From the NCBI GenBank assembly GCA_008638375.1, contig CM018038.1, positions 14,034,515 through 14,098,514 of the forward strand: a stretch of 64,000 nucleotides of DNA, written 5' to 3'. Made by a program: the position numbers and the translations under genes. Origin of the DNA: Nyssa sinensis. Lineage: Eukaryota; Streptophyta; Magnoliopsida; Cornales; Nyssaceae. Positions 22,889 through 36,122 of the stretch are shown here, piece by piece. Within the stretch, counting starts at the first letter, position 1; each line of letters opens with the position of its first letter. Under the pieces are notes generated by a model that was given only the letters and a program-made list of their open reading frames with translations, did not search any database and was not told the origin of the DNA.

Positions 22889-24562
22889 TTGGAAATGGTT
22901 TTCGGTTAGCTAAAACAAAGATCGATCGCTACAAAAGAGAGAGAACAGCGAGAGGGGGAGACAGAGAAAGACGGGACCGGACGATTTAAAGATAATCAGT
23001 GACTGGCCACGACTACGCGCTGCCATTAATCAGGAATAATCAGCAAGTTTGGTCGTATTGAAATGAAGGACAGATCCTTAAAATTATGGTACTAAGGTGA
23101 GGGTCAGAAGGTTAGATAAATTAGAAAAATTAGAGACATGTGATATGGGATAATTTAACACATTTTTTGGATTACATTGCTCGTAGATGGAGGCAAGATG
23201 AACGGTCATGTGTGTTTAGTCTAAGGTTAGGCTTTAATCTGATTTTAATACCATATTAAAATGAAGACTCAGTTCATGTAACTCTTTAAAACTATGACAT
23301 TAAAAAAATGATTCAGAAGACATTATAAATAAATCAAAAAAACTAAAAACGATGATGTGAAACAATTGAACATGATAGGATAGACTGTATATGCCATTTA
23401 TTACATTAATCAGCAGCGGATTAAAAAGATTAAAAAATTGTTACATATCCCATCATTTTGATTCACTTTGGTCCATCTTTTAGATAATATGACAAATTCA
23501 TAAATGAGAGTACCACTAATATTTGAGGGTGGAATCAAAGTGAGGTTAAAATAAGATGATAATGTCTGGCTTTAGATTGGATAGACGAAACTCAACTTAT
23601 CTAATTTTTTTATTACTTGGTATTCGATAAGATGATTAAATTGGGGGATCAATCCCATCAATTTAATGATTTTGAAAAAGGCAAGTTCTTTAGTTACGAT
23701 CAACCATTGACTTGGTCAGCCACCTCCTTAGGGTTCATCTTACCTATTTAAGTATTACTATGACTACAATCGGCTACATATATAAATACATGTGCTTTTA
23801 TATCATAACAAATTATTAATCGATAAAGTCACTTTATGTTATTATCAAATATAGAATGACTCTCTCTCACAAAATGTATCATTTATTTTGAATTTTACGA
23901 TAATAATTTTTCATGTGTTTTAGAAAAAGTGTTACGTTTGGGAGAGATCGTCACTCTAAAATTAAATAATGATGTTAAGTGACAGTCATTATAATATCTT
24001 GAATAATTTTAATAATTAATTAATATATTTTATAATTAATATATGCTAACTAGTGATAACTAATATATGGTGGACAATTTAAAACTTGACATATTTAGAA
24101 TTAATAGTCCAATTTCATTATTAGATGCATTTCTTTTTTTTGCTAATCCCTTATTTAATTGTGTACCTAATATTCCTTGTAATGAAAATTTTACAAAGTG
24201 GCATAATTAAATAAATAAACTAATTAGCTCGTAAATTTATTTAGATTCTATGAATACGTATAAGAATTGGGATTAGATGGAAAATAAATAAACTAATAAA
24301 TCAAACATTATTTTTATATTTATATATATATATACATGTAACTATACATAAGTACTCCAACACAAATATATATATATATATATACAATAAAATAAATTCA
24401 AGGTGATGTGTGTGTGAATATAATGGGGGTTAGAACACTCTTTTATGAAAGAGTGACAGATAGATAAATTAATTAATTAATTAATTAGATGGTGAGCTTG
24501 ACATTATGTGTATGCATATGTATTCTTATACATATTTATCCTTTGATATATATGTATGTGTG

Positions 24563-24610
<48 letters not shown>

Positions 24611-26926
24611 AACATAAAGTTAAAAAAAAAAAAAAAAAAAGCTGTTTCTACAACAATAGCATAGAAAAAGGAGATGATTTGAAATATGTAATAATTATAC
24701 ATGTTAAAAAAATAAAAAATAAATAATAATAATAAAAAAAGTACCCTCAAGTTGAAAGCACTAGTCTTCAGCTAATAAATGTGGGTAAGAATTGAATGAC
24801 CGAAAAAAGAGACACTACAACACGCAATTTAAAGGTACGGAATATGCAATCTAAAATACACACAAGTTATACTTTAATGTATAATTTATTTGTCAACAAA
24901 AATAAAATAGGACTACTACTTTTCTTATTTGCACAAAAATAATAATAATAATAATAATAAAAAAGAAAGAATTTTTATTCATAATACTGTTGCGGTAGTA
25001 TTTAGCCTCCCTTGGTAGTGTTTAGCCTCTTTTTGAACTAACTGAGTTTGTTTATAATTTTATGTAATTCTTGAAAGATTATGACAGCAGAGACAGTTGA
25101 ATTCTATATATACACAATTGTTGAATTAAATTTCTCTCCAGAATAACTCCTACCTTCCTCACCTCTTGGCAGCAGTAAAAAAAAAAAAAAAAACCTAACT
25201 TCCTCTTTCCTTCCCTTTCCTCTTCCATTAAAGACCTCCTTAAGTGCTGAAAAAATTATGAAGGACTGGAACATTATTTATTATTAGTTTCTACATCAAT
25301 CTTAATACTCTTGATTGGTCAAATATTACAAGGAGACCAAGAGAAAATTTTAGAGTTTTATTACACCAACTTAAGAAGTAGGGGTTTCTAACCTAAGGTT
25401 GAAGATGGAATGTTTAGAGTATTATTTCATGATGTTCATTTTTACTTGTCAATATTCAAAATATTTAGTATACTTTATATTTCATTAGTGAACCATAATC
25501 TTGATATACGTCATGGCAAATGTTATTTTTATCTCTCACAATAATTTCTTGAGTTCAAAGTAGATTAAAAATGAATTTTGTTAAGTACATGATAGTTATT
25601 TTCACATACGTTGATTAATGATCATAAATATTAAAGCATGCTTTTTAAGTATTTACTAAAATGCTAATATAAATTCTTTGGTTATTTTAACTTAATGCTT
25701 AACTGCTGATTTTATTTTTATTTTTACTTTGATAATATATCTTGTGGAAATACTTGTTAGGACATATTGAATTTGATTATTAGTAGGAGTTTTGGTGTGT
25801 CTATATAACTTTTGGTAACTTGATAAGCTAATATAATTAATGTTTATGACCTAAAAATACATTGTGTTGGGATTGTGTCTCCATTTGGCCTGATCCATAA
25901 ACTCGTGCAGGAAGTTACCTTAGTCTTTTGGGTTAGTAGTCCGAGAACGTCTGATTTAATATTACAGGTCCGTATTGTGTCAATATTAGGGTTAATCCTA
26001 AATTGTTAGTAGCAATTTGGATGATTGTAAGATTGCTTGGTAAATAAATAAATATAGAATTTGAGTAGGGAAAATTAGTATATGCTTGTGATAACCTTGT
26101 GACAGCTTCTTATGAATTGATATAAATTATATATTTTATTTTGTACTAATAAATTATGTGCATATTAGAATTGACATGTTGAACATCACTACACTAATAC
26201 AAAGCATCCTCTTTTATCACTCATATTTTTCCTTTTGCTAGATTTTCTTAAGGGACGTTGTTTTAACCTTCTACCAGTTTCAGGACATGGCAAAGAGTTC
26301 AAAACTTGATGACTTGACAACTTTTTTTGGGATACTTATTTTTGTATCATATGCTCTTTTGTAATGAGAGATGTAATTTATTTCATGCTATTTAAATTTA
26401 AAATTTGTAAAACTAAGAATTTAATATTTGTATTTTGGAGAATTTTGAGGGATTACAAGTTGAGAACTTAGATCCTATTTATTAACTTACTTATATTATG
26501 GGAATGTGATGATGTAATTGAAGAGTGAAGATTGATATTTGAAAAATTAATGAAATATTATTATTATAACTTATGTTGTTGACTTTTAAATTCCAGTGCG
26601 TGATAGTCATATTGAATAACTTCTCACAAATTAGGTAGAATGAAGCTCATATGTACGTGTCATAATCTTAATCAGTCACATATGCAATCACATAAGTATT
26701 ATGTGATTATTTAATTTTAATTAAAATAAAAATAAATTAAATTTAAAAAAATGCATATTCATTGCATACATGACAGATTATAATTAAAACACATATCTTC
26801 TTATTAAAATTATAAAAAATAATCACATGCATGTAACCACGTAGAATAACTCGTCTCTAGCAATGCCATAGTAACACCCACGTGGTTCGAGTTGTGTTGG
26901 GGTGTCTCCATTTGAAGAAAAATTAG
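22889..26926. other. Promoter region of MATE copy 1 and intergenic sequence
   Basis: Next to the gene is a purine-rich 5' leader (GAGAGAGAACAGCGAGAGGG on the plus strand), then a weak TATA-like CTTTAAAT (minus strand, near 22,985). Beyond about 23,050 I see only AT-rich sequence. It contains microsatellites: (AT)n at about 24,310-24,330, 24,366-24,384 and 24,569-24,594, with a CA run and an A run to about 24,640. No gene is recognisable. Confidence 0.5.
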
Positions 26927-27543
26927 GAATGTAAGTTGGGCGAGGAAGATTCAAGTTGAATCATGTTCAAACCCAACTCAAACTCTAAAATAGCCAACCA
27001 AAACTTGGCTCAAACCCGGCCTCGAACCCGAACAATTCTATCCTACCCCAATCTGAACGGAAATTCATTAATATCGAGTTCAACCCGAGCCTAATTATTA
27101 AGTCTAATTTTTAAATTTTATTCACAATTTTTTAATAAATTGTTCTCTTTTTTGCTATTTTAATTATGCACTAGAACTTTAATAATTTCTCACAATTTGT
27201 CCATCTAAAACAAACTAAAAAACATTAAAATAATTTCTTCAATGTAATTTAATTTTAAAAAAATGTGAAAGATCAATAAATTTTTAAAATTATAAAAATA
27301 AAAATAGTAATTCTTGTAAAAATTTCTATTAATCTAATAGTGGATAATTAAAATATATAAAATATTAAATTCGAGTTTGGTTGGAGTTCGGTTTTTAAAA
27401 ATCTCAACCTAAGTGCAACTCTAATTTAGATCGAACTTGAGTTCCTCAAGCCCAACTCAAAGTGTAAAAAAAAAACTCAAAGCTCTAAAAAATTCAGATC
27501 AAGCTTGAGTTTGGTACGAATTGGCGCGCCCAAATTACATGCT
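26927..27543. repeat. AT-rich inverted-repeat element R1, copy B (complete)
   Basis: The left end has ATGTAAGTTGGGCGAGG, and the complement of the right end has ATGTAATTTGGGCGCG, so the ends are terminal inverted repeats. The interior (AACCCGGCCTCGAACCC, TCTATTAATCTAATAG, CAAGCTTGAG) matches copy A on both sides of the LINE. It is about 617 bp and non-coding. Confidence 0.7.
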
Positions 27544-27966
27544 TAAGAAAAATTGACAGACATCAATTCTTTTAAAAGATTACAACAGCACTCTTAACAT
27601 GTAAAAAATATAATAATTTTGGAGGGAGCACCTCTCCATTTTAATTGAGATGAAGAGAGTACATTTATAAAAGAAAGTGGCCCCGTTACATGTGGATCCC
27701 ACACGTGATGGGTCCAGTTTTTCTGACAAATAAATTCTCTCAATCTTTCTTTATTTTAATTGAAATGCAGAGAAATTCATGTGTATAATTTCAACATATG
27801 ATGATCACTTACTTGTGACAGAAATAAAAATTATTTATTTCTGATTATTCTAATGAACCAAAGACACTTCCAACTCTATCGTGTTTCAATCAAAATTAAA
27901 AATACATCAATTTGTTTTATAATTGGACATTTATTAAGAGAGCCAGCGGAGCTACTAGTTACTAAG
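27544..27966. other. Non-coding stretch
   Basis: AT-rich sequence without a recognisable gene or repeat. A plus-strand frame at 27,853-28,077 starts here but runs into a MITE-like element and shows no domain. Confidence 0.5.
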
Positions 27967-28341
27967 AGGGTGTTTGGAGGAATGGTTGGTCCCTCAGAAC
28001 AACTTTTTGGATCCCCAATTGGAGTTTTGTTGGTATTTCTGAGGAGTTTTAAAAAAGTGTTGCTATGGTGTCATTAAATTCCGATTACAAAGGGTTTGGA
28101 GAAGTTAAAAAAAAATCTTACTGAAATTTTTTTTTACTGTTTTCAAGTTTTATCCTTAGATCTACCCATTGCACATTACTAAATATATACAACATAAAGG
28201 ATAAAAATAAAAATTTACAATTAAAATCACTTTTACATAATTTTTACCAAACATTCAATAATTAATTCTTAAAAATGTATTCTCCAATAATCAACTCTTT
28301 AGAAACAATTCTCAAAAAATCTAGTACTTTCCAAACGAGGT
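27967..28341. mobile_element. hAT-like MITE with GTTTGG ends
   Basis: The left end GAGGGTGTTTGGAGG and the complement of the right end (ACACCTCGTTTGGAAAG) form an imperfect inverted repeat of the kind seen in plant hAT-type miniature elements. I could not find a clear 8-bp target duplication, so the exact ends are approximate. Confidence 0.45.
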
Positions 28342-29690
28342 GTAAATTCTTTTAACACTTATTTCGAGTATGTGGTTAATTGGTCGTAAAACGTCTTACA
28401 CAATTTTTGAAATAAAAATAAAAATAATAATAATTTATAAAACTTAAATAATGAGTTACAACGTTTTTTAATAAATTATTTTCCAAATACCCACTTAATT
28501 GAAACTTACAAGCCCAAATGATGGTCAAGTAAATATGTAAATACATACATACATACATTACGCGCAATATAGTTATTCAATTCTACCATTTTGTTAAATG
28601 TCCTCCTTATATTTATCATTTTCACAAAATTTCCTTGTTGAAATCACCTTCTAAATTTAAATTAGAAATTAAATTTGTTTCTAATATTTTTTTAGGACCA
28701 CTCATTCATGGGTCTCTCAATAAGTGTATAATTAGTATAAGGTTCAATCTAAATTTTCTTACTCTCAAAAGTCCTTCAATATTTTGTTGACAAAAATACC
28801 CATCATGTGAAAACACTACAGAAATTGTTTTGTTCAGCCTGTCATATGCCTAACCCATTGCCATGTCATCAAATTTTTTTTTGAAATTTTAAAATTAAAT
28901 AACTTGTAATTTATATATTCACTTTTCATAAAAATTATTTATTTGAATTCTAAAAATTGAGATCTATCAAACAAGATTTATATTGCACATAAAATTCTGT
29001 CAAAAAAATTTGTGTTTTTTAACAGAGAAATTTTGTTCCGTAGACTACTGTCTAAAAATTCTCTCTTCAAAAATTGAGATCTATCAAACAAGATTTATAT
29101 TGCATATAAAATAATACATCAACGCGTCATCATTGTTGGATCTGAGAATTGAAAGATCTAGAGACTTTTGGAGTTAATATGTTTGGCCTCAGACCTAAGG
29201 TTGTATACAATAATTTTGAGGGAACTCCTAATTCTGGTTATAATTATATCCCACTCTTGCGGGATAAAAATAATCCCACTATTTTTGTGAAAACCTGATG
29301 TGCACACACCATTTTCAGCCATCTTCTCATGCTCCTGTTGATGTGGTTCTTTGGACCTGTCCGATGGCGAGAGAGACTAGTCATTTTTTTGGGTAATTGA
29401 TATAACAAAGGAATTAGTTGTGGAAAAGTGAAGTCGGATTTTATCTGGGAGTGATTGAATTTGGGGTATTATTGTCAATTAAAAAGAAAGAAAAACACCT
29501 ACCCTTAAAAAAAGATCGATAGTCCTACATTTTAAATGAAAAAATAGATTATAAAGTATCTTGACAATGGACTTAAGAGTAATTAACTCTTATAACTAAT
29601 CTTATTTTAAATAAATATTTAAATATAGAATAAAATATCACTTATCCTATTTTACTTTCTCATCCCGTCAAACAAACATAACTTTAATGA
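28342..29690. other. Non-coding stretch with a 41-bp direct repeat
   Basis: AT-rich without a recognisable gene. A segment reading AAAATTGAGATCTATCAAAC with the following ATTTATATTGCA occurs at about 28,955-28,996 and again at about 29,068-29,108. A (CATA)n run is at about 28,540-28,558. Confidence 0.5.
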
Positions 29691-29692
29691 AA

Positions 29693-29775
29693 AGAGTGAG
29701 ACTTGAATTCATAATTTTTTCTTAAAAAAAAAAAGATATAATTACCAACTAAACTAGCTTCAATTGGTTACATGA
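29693..29775 (-). mobile_element. Possible tRNA-derived SINE head
   Basis: On the minus strand, TAGTTTAGTTGG (about 29,744-29,755) fits a pol III A box. AATTCAAGTC (about 29,700-29,709) is one base off a B box. The spacing of about 35-45 bp suits a tRNA-like promoter. No body or tail was defined. Confidence 0.35.
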
Positions 29776-30614
29776 GAGAACTTTAATCCACAATTTGAAA
29801 AAAAAAAAAAATCAACCTTTGTCATTAGTAAGATTATTTGATACCCAACAAATGATATACTATCCCAAGTCATTTGAGAATTAAAAAAAATAATCTAGAA
29901 AATAATGTATCTAACATGATTGTTGTCCTCATTTGTCCAAACAAAAAATCTTGTTGACAATTTTTTTTTTTTTTTTGAAAAATGGTTCCAGAATCTCTTT
30001 CATCTAACTAGGCGGTGCCAGTGTTGAATGGTAGCTAGCAGCTTCATGCAAAAAGCAAAAGTTTCAAGAGCTGACCGTCTGCTCAATGGTCAATTTAATT
30101 TCCATTGTTCATTCCGATAAATTCTACATCGATCGGTCCACTGACATGAACTCAACAATGTTATTTCAATAAGATTTTTATTTTTTAAAAGCATAAAAAT
30201 GACATGATAGGATATGATTGATGGTGTATCAGTCAATAAATCGGTTCCATAATAAAGTTTTTCGTTCATTCTAGGCTTAATTGTCAGCTGTTGCAAGCTG
30301 ACTTAAAATGTGGCACACTTTTTTGGAATTAACTTCCCTTGTGGCTCACCCAAAAAAAAAAACACCGTCAACTGCAAATAATAGTTCCTGATAGTGAAAC
30401 CTATCGACACGAGCTTATTAAAAAAAAAGATTTTTTTCATAATATATCTGAGTTTAAGTTTCATGTTATGTACACACACATTAAGAATAATTCATCCTCT
30501 TTCGTCACTGTACTTTAAAAAAAAAGGTATGAGATTGTAATATGAATGAGTATATTATTATATGATTTACATATTCTGTCGATATTTATTGATTTGAGTA
30601 CAATGCATTTAGAT
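29776..30614. other. Non-coding stretch
   Basis: AT-rich sequence with A and T runs. A short minus-strand frame at 30,090-30,296 has no recognisable content. Confidence 0.5.
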
Positions 30615-30785
30615 AATGAATAATTTTTTAATAATGTTATATTTTTAAAATTTTTATCTCAAATAATATGATATTGATATAAAATTATTTTTGTAATAAT
30701 AATATAAATTATGTAATAAACATAATTCAGTCACGTAAATATCATATTATTTGTAATATATGAATTTGAAAATTGCAATGCTATT
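30615..30785. mobile_element. MITE M1, copy 1
   Basis: The left arm (TAATGTTATATTTTTAAAAT, then ATATGATATTGATA) mirrors the right arm (TATCATATTATTTGTAATAT, then CAATGCTATTG). Its arms match those of the elements at 37,085-37,271 and 42,453-42,601. Confidence 0.6.
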
Positions 30786-32495
30786 GATAATGTTTCTACA
30801 CCAGGAGTTCTAATCCAAAGTCATCAGCAAAGCAAACCTACTTTTTTCCAGACAGCTGGTGATGATGTAACAGCCACTTTATAATACTTGTACTGCTGGT
30901 TTGCATGGGTGAAAAAAATATACTTTAGAAAAATGATACTTTAAAAAAAATTATTTATTAACATTTTTTTAAAATATTAATTTTAATCTTAAAAATATTT
31001 AAATAAATATTTTAAAAAATTTAAATAAATGCCCACTTATCTTAAAACTCTATTTAAAATACAAAATTGACAAGAGCTATCTCACTGCCTATCGAAACAC
31101 AGCCGTAACAAGTTTTCTGACTCCCACGTTGAAAGCAGCCAAAAGATACCCCATGTTTTTCACGATACCCATGTTTTTCACGATCCCCACGTTCTTCAGT
31201 CGGGGTTCGTCATCACTTAAAGGTATTTTTATATGGTTTGATATACCACGTGTTAACACGTTTATTTAATAAAATTTTAATATATATATATATATATTAT
31301 GTCTTATTAAAAAAGATAAATTATATTATATATGATAGTATATTATTAGATAGGCATATTGTCACTTTACTGTACCAGATTCATTCAAGAATTTTCATGT
31401 GAATTAAGACATGTCTCGTCTCTACCATTAGAATAAAAAAAATGATTAATTATAATTTACGATCCTAAAATTTGGCTTTAATTTCAAATAACATTTTTGA
31501 TTATCAATTATAACAATTAAGTTTCTTAATTTATAATTTTATTTTAATTGAAGTTAATTACAAAAATTCATTAAGGAACATCTCAAATTCTTAACAACAG
31601 AATCTTATTTGAAACAAAATTCTTATGTAATACAAAATGAAAATTATAAATGCAAAGAATTTTAAGATTCAAAATGCTGAGTAATCAGTTCCAATAATAA
31701 AATAAAATCTCAAAAATTTGGAATCAGTATTTTATTAATGAAAATTAAATAATAAAGACTTATTATGTCATATTTATAAAGTTAAAAAAACTATTATTTT
31801 TAATAGCAAACCACAAATCTTATACTAATTATAATAGACCTAGAAAAATTAGAGAAATTGAAAATTAATTAAAATTAATTTTTATTTCAAAATAAAAAAT
31901 AAAATAAAATAAGAAGAAGATAATCACAAATGGTACTCCAATCTAATTTCCTATGTGAAAATTGACAAACTAAAACTTAAGATAAATGATTTAAAAAAAT
32001 ATAATTACATTTAATCGAAAACTTAAACAAGTAAATTTAACCAAAATTTAACATTAATCGTTTCTAATATCTAACATCGAGTTGAGATCATTATGACATT
32101 TGAGTTCAAAATATATTAGTTATGAATATATGTATGTAGAGGTGATTACTTTATAAAAAACTTTTATAAACATTTTCAATTATTTTTACAGGACAATTTG
32201 ACTTCAACTTAGATATTTTAAGTTTTATTGTTCTAAAACTTCATCAACCACTAATCACATTAGATTCTCCCAAATGTCAAAAATAAATAAATAATAGGTG
32301 TGTAAACTAGGTTCCACTCTCTCTCCTTTTTTTTATCTAAAAAATAGTACTACATTTATTAAGATGAAAAATTAAATACAGCCGAAAGGACATACTACAC
32401 CTGGAAAAAGTAAAACCACATAAACAATCACCTTCCCCCTCCTCTCAAGTCTCAACCAGCTGACAAGACACCATCTGAACAAACCAACTAAAAAA
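30786..32495. other. Non-coding stretch
   Basis: AT-rich, no gene. A short 18-bp repeat (CATGTTTTTCACGAT) occurs twice near 31,152-31,184, and an (AT)n run is at about 31,280-31,297. Confidence 0.55.
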
Positions 32496-32499
32496 TTAA

Positions 32500-32745
32500 A
32501 TTTTTAATTTTAATTTTCATATTTTAGTCATAATTTTTTCAATAAATCATTTTTTTAATTTTTTATAGATTAAAAGTTTCAATTATTTATCTTAATTTCT
32601 CCTTTAAAAAAATAAAATTTGTTAAAATAATTCATTCAATAAAATTATTAAATATTTACAAGTTTTTAAATTTATAAAAATTTAAAAAGTAATGATTGTA
32701 AGAAATTTCTACTAATTTAATCCTGCATAACTAAAGTATAAAAAA
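32500..32745. repeat. R1 fragment, copy C
   Basis: A segment with TTGTAAGAAATTTCTACTAATTTAAT, followed by GCATAACTAAAGTATAAAAAATATAAA, aligns by eye with the middle of R1 copy B. Both ends are missing. Confidence 0.45.
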
Positions 32746-33318
32746 TATAAAGATAAATTACAATGATATCTAATAAAGTTTTTGACAATTGAACTAACTT
32801 TTCTCGAAATTTCTAAAATTACAAATAAATCTTTTCAGTCAAGTTTTTTGTTTTCAAAAATAACAAAAATACCGTTTCAATTTTTTTTTTACATTTCTCT
32901 AATTTTGACCAATTTTTTTAATTTCAAATAACTATTAATTAAAATCTTAGATTTTTTTATATAAAATAAAAATAAGTTATTTACCTTAAAGTTATTTTTA
33001 TATAAAATAAAATAATCTTTAAAAAATGTTAGAAAGAATTTGTCAAGGTTGAAAAAATGTCCAAAAAAAAAAAGAAAGGTGTAATTTTGTTATTTAAAAA
33101 AAATGATCGGAGGAGGAAATTTGTAAAAATTAGTATTATTTCAGAAATCTCAAGAGATATTAGTAAAGGCGAAGCTAAAATTTTGGTTTGGTGGGGACAA
33201 TCTAAAACTTATTCATAAAATTGTTTTTGATTTTGTCAAAATCAATCAAATTTAACAATTATTATTTGTATCTCAAATAATTGAAAAAGACAAATTTTAA
33301 AAGTTTGATGATGTCATT

Positions 33319-33355
<37 letters not shown>

Positions 33356-34176
33356 CGCCTCTCTTGGACGTCTTTTATATATTTTTTACTATTACCTATC
33401 AAAAAAATTGACATTACTTTTTTAAAAAAATTAATTCTTATAATTCTTATAAAAAGATAGTCATAATAAAATCAAATTTAACAATTCAATAATATTTTCA
33501 AACTACATGTTAAAAAAAATTAACAATTCTAAACCAAAATGTGGTATTAATCAACCTAAATTGTTTCTATATTGTACATTCTAAAATAAATCAATTTTAG
33601 TTATTTAATAACAGTACTATAATGGTGACAGTAGAACTCAATGAATAAGATGTAATTGAATAGTCAAAATGAACAAATTCAGTACGCAGAAATTATTAGA
33701 AAGCAACAAAAACACATCAGGCTGAAGAGCCTAATAAGATTTAAGATACAAATATGATGGAAAAAAATAATCAATCAGGCTTTTTCTCAAAAGCTAGAAT
33801 TAGCAAGTGGGTGGACTGAGAATTTCTGATGGTAAGTTCCGAAATCAATAAAAGAATATCAGTGGAGGCAACTATAACATTTTTATAAAAAATTATAAAA
33901 TACTAAACTAACCCTAATATTGTTAAACTTGATTAATGAATCATGATAATCTAAATAGTACTTGAAGATATTTGATTGATGGTTATTGGAGTTGGGTTTA
34001 TGGTAAGATGAATTGCATTTGGTGTAGCTTCTGTATGAAATGATTTAATGATTTATAATTTATTAATATGATTTATCATTTTATGCGATCCATTTGATTT
34101 TGTACTACTTATCCAAAAGTTACAGTGTGGATCGTTGCCTTCGTATTAGATGAGTTTCAAGTCGACAAAAGTATTA
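32746..34176. other. Non-coding stretch
   Basis: AT-rich, with an (AT)n microsatellite at about 33,325-33,352. No gene recognised. Confidence 0.55.
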
Positions 34177-34735
34177 CCCAATGGTTGTTCCCCAATTGCC
34201 CCAACATTATTGACGCACATAGCTGGGCAAAAAGTAGCTGCACCAATGGCACTTTCAGCTTTTTGCATTCCTTGGAAAGGCCCCCATCACTTCCATGGAT
34301 CCAAGAATTACCCAAGGGGTTTTCCCCAACTTTAGCTTTTAGGGACAGCACCTCTTTGCCACACATGGCTGGGCGAAAAAGAGCTGTAGCAACATCACTT
34401 TAACCTTTTTGCATTTCTTGGGAAGGCCTCTCATCACTTCCATGAATCCTACTATTACCCAAGGAGTTTTTCCCATTTTTTGCTTTAATGGGCAACACCT
34501 CATTGCCGCAAATAGCTGGGCTAGAATGGGCTGGAAAGTCTAAATTTCCTCCTCCTTTTATACCTTAGGAAGACGTCCCATCACTTCCTTGATTCTAGCT
34601 TTGTCCAAGACTTCCTCCATGCGTGGCTTTAATGGACAGCTCACTATTGCCACAACTAGCTGGGCTAGGAGGGGCTGCACCATCTGATTCTCTTCCTTTT
34701 AAGCCTTGAGATGACCTTCATTGCACTCATCCTAA
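34177..34735. repeat. Degenerate ~145-bp tandem repeat, about four units
   Basis: Units begin near 34,177, 34,309, 34,454 and 34,590. Each carries AGCTGGGC, CATCACTTCC and a variant of ATTACCCAAGG...TTTTCCCC. Base composition is clearly richer in G and C than the surroundings. Open frames on both strands (for example 34,125-34,403) cross the first units but are not conserved in later ones, so I do not call a gene. Confidence 0.75.
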
Positions 34736-34739
34736 ATTT

Positions 34740-34833
34740 GCCCATGAATATAATTTATCCAAAATATAATATATAAAATATTAAATTTGATTTGGATCAA
34801 GTTCCAGTTTCCACCCAAATTGCATGCCTACTG
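34740..34833. repeat. R1 fragment, copy D
   Basis: It contains AATATATAAAATATTAAATT and ends ACCCAAATTGCATGCC, matching the interior and right terminus of R1. The left part is missing. Confidence 0.45.
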
Positions 34834-35044
34834 CCTGCTGATTGTTACATGAGTGAGGGGTGACTTGGGTCAGTCCATTCAAGTTGCACCCTAAGCCAAC
34901 TGTATTTGAGTTTCACATCTAAGCGTACAGATTTGAGACGGCTTCCAAGCTTTTATATATATATATATATATATACTGAAAATTCTTGAATGAGATTCGT
35001 TTATTAGGCCAGTTGAATTATAAAGTTAGCAAAGTAATTTCTTT

Positions 35045-35512
35045 AGTCATATTTAAAGAGAATGTCCTAAATTATATATATTTATGATAGAATTAAATTA
35101 CAAGTATAAGATTAATAAAAGTCTAACTCTATAAAAAGTTTTTAAATTTTATGAATTTATAGCATAATTAAATTAGAATTTTAAGGTTCATAAAAATTTA
35201 AACTTTACAAAAAGTTCTCATAAAAATCTCATGAAAAAAAAAAACGTAAATTATGAGAGTTTTAATTGTATTGTACTATAATATTTTATTGTCATCTATT
35301 TAAATAAAAAAAATTATGTTAAACTGTTTATTATTAAAGTTTCATTCAATATATATTTCTCTGTTAAAAAATAATTAAATTTTAGATTATAAAAAATATA
35401 TAATAAATAAAGTTAAAAATCACATTAATATTTAAAAAATATCTCATTTAGAATAGTTACTTCTATTGTTTAAGGCTTCCAATTATATAAAATTGCTCCG
35501 GCCTACTAAGAT
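35045..35512. repeat. Dispersed AT-rich repeat R2, copy downstream of MATE copy 2
   Basis: Collinear by eye with 18,405-18,850 in intron 4 of MATE copy 1. It is non-coding. It lies about 450 bp beyond the stop codon of the transporter. Confidence 0.6.
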
Positions 35513-35963
35513 GAATGTTTTCTTTCGAAAATGTCAAGTCCAAATTAGACCAGCTGAAGTACCTGTGCTGCTACAAAACTTAATGCCCAAATTCAGAGTA
35601 AAATGATATTGAAAGTCTTACATTTTTTAATATGGTGCTTGAATGTGATTAAGGGGATTTGTAAATGCACATGATCCACGTAAATAGAACTTTTCATCCA
35701 ATGCAAACTGGTTGAATGTGATTAAGGGGATTTGTAAATGGCTGAATTTTTCGTTGTTTTGTTTTCAAAATTTAACATATAACATACTAAAACATTTGTT
35801 TCTTCAAGAGTAATATAAATTAAAACATTAATGTTGAAGAAATAAATTCAAAAACATCATGGAGAGAGCACACTCAAAATATAAAATTAATACTTCAAAT
35901 TTCAAAATCCAGACAGAAGTCCAGTAACATCTAGAAATAAGGCGAAGAAGTGAATCTTCAACT

Positions 35964-36060
35964 TTATGATTCGTCATCCGGATTGGGACTTGACCACTTT
36001 TGCATACGAGTAGCAGCTTTCTCGGCCTGCAAAAAATTGAACTTTATATCAGCATCCATA

Positions 36061-36122
<62 letters not shown>

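Noticed and set aside
24526..24750. Phe/Tyr-rich minus-strand frame resembling a membrane peptide
   Set aside because: It is made of AT and CA microsatellites and an A run.
34125..34403. Plus-strand open frame of 92 codons, and overlapping frames on both strands
   Set aside because: It covers degenerate tandem-repeat units and is not preserved in the following units.
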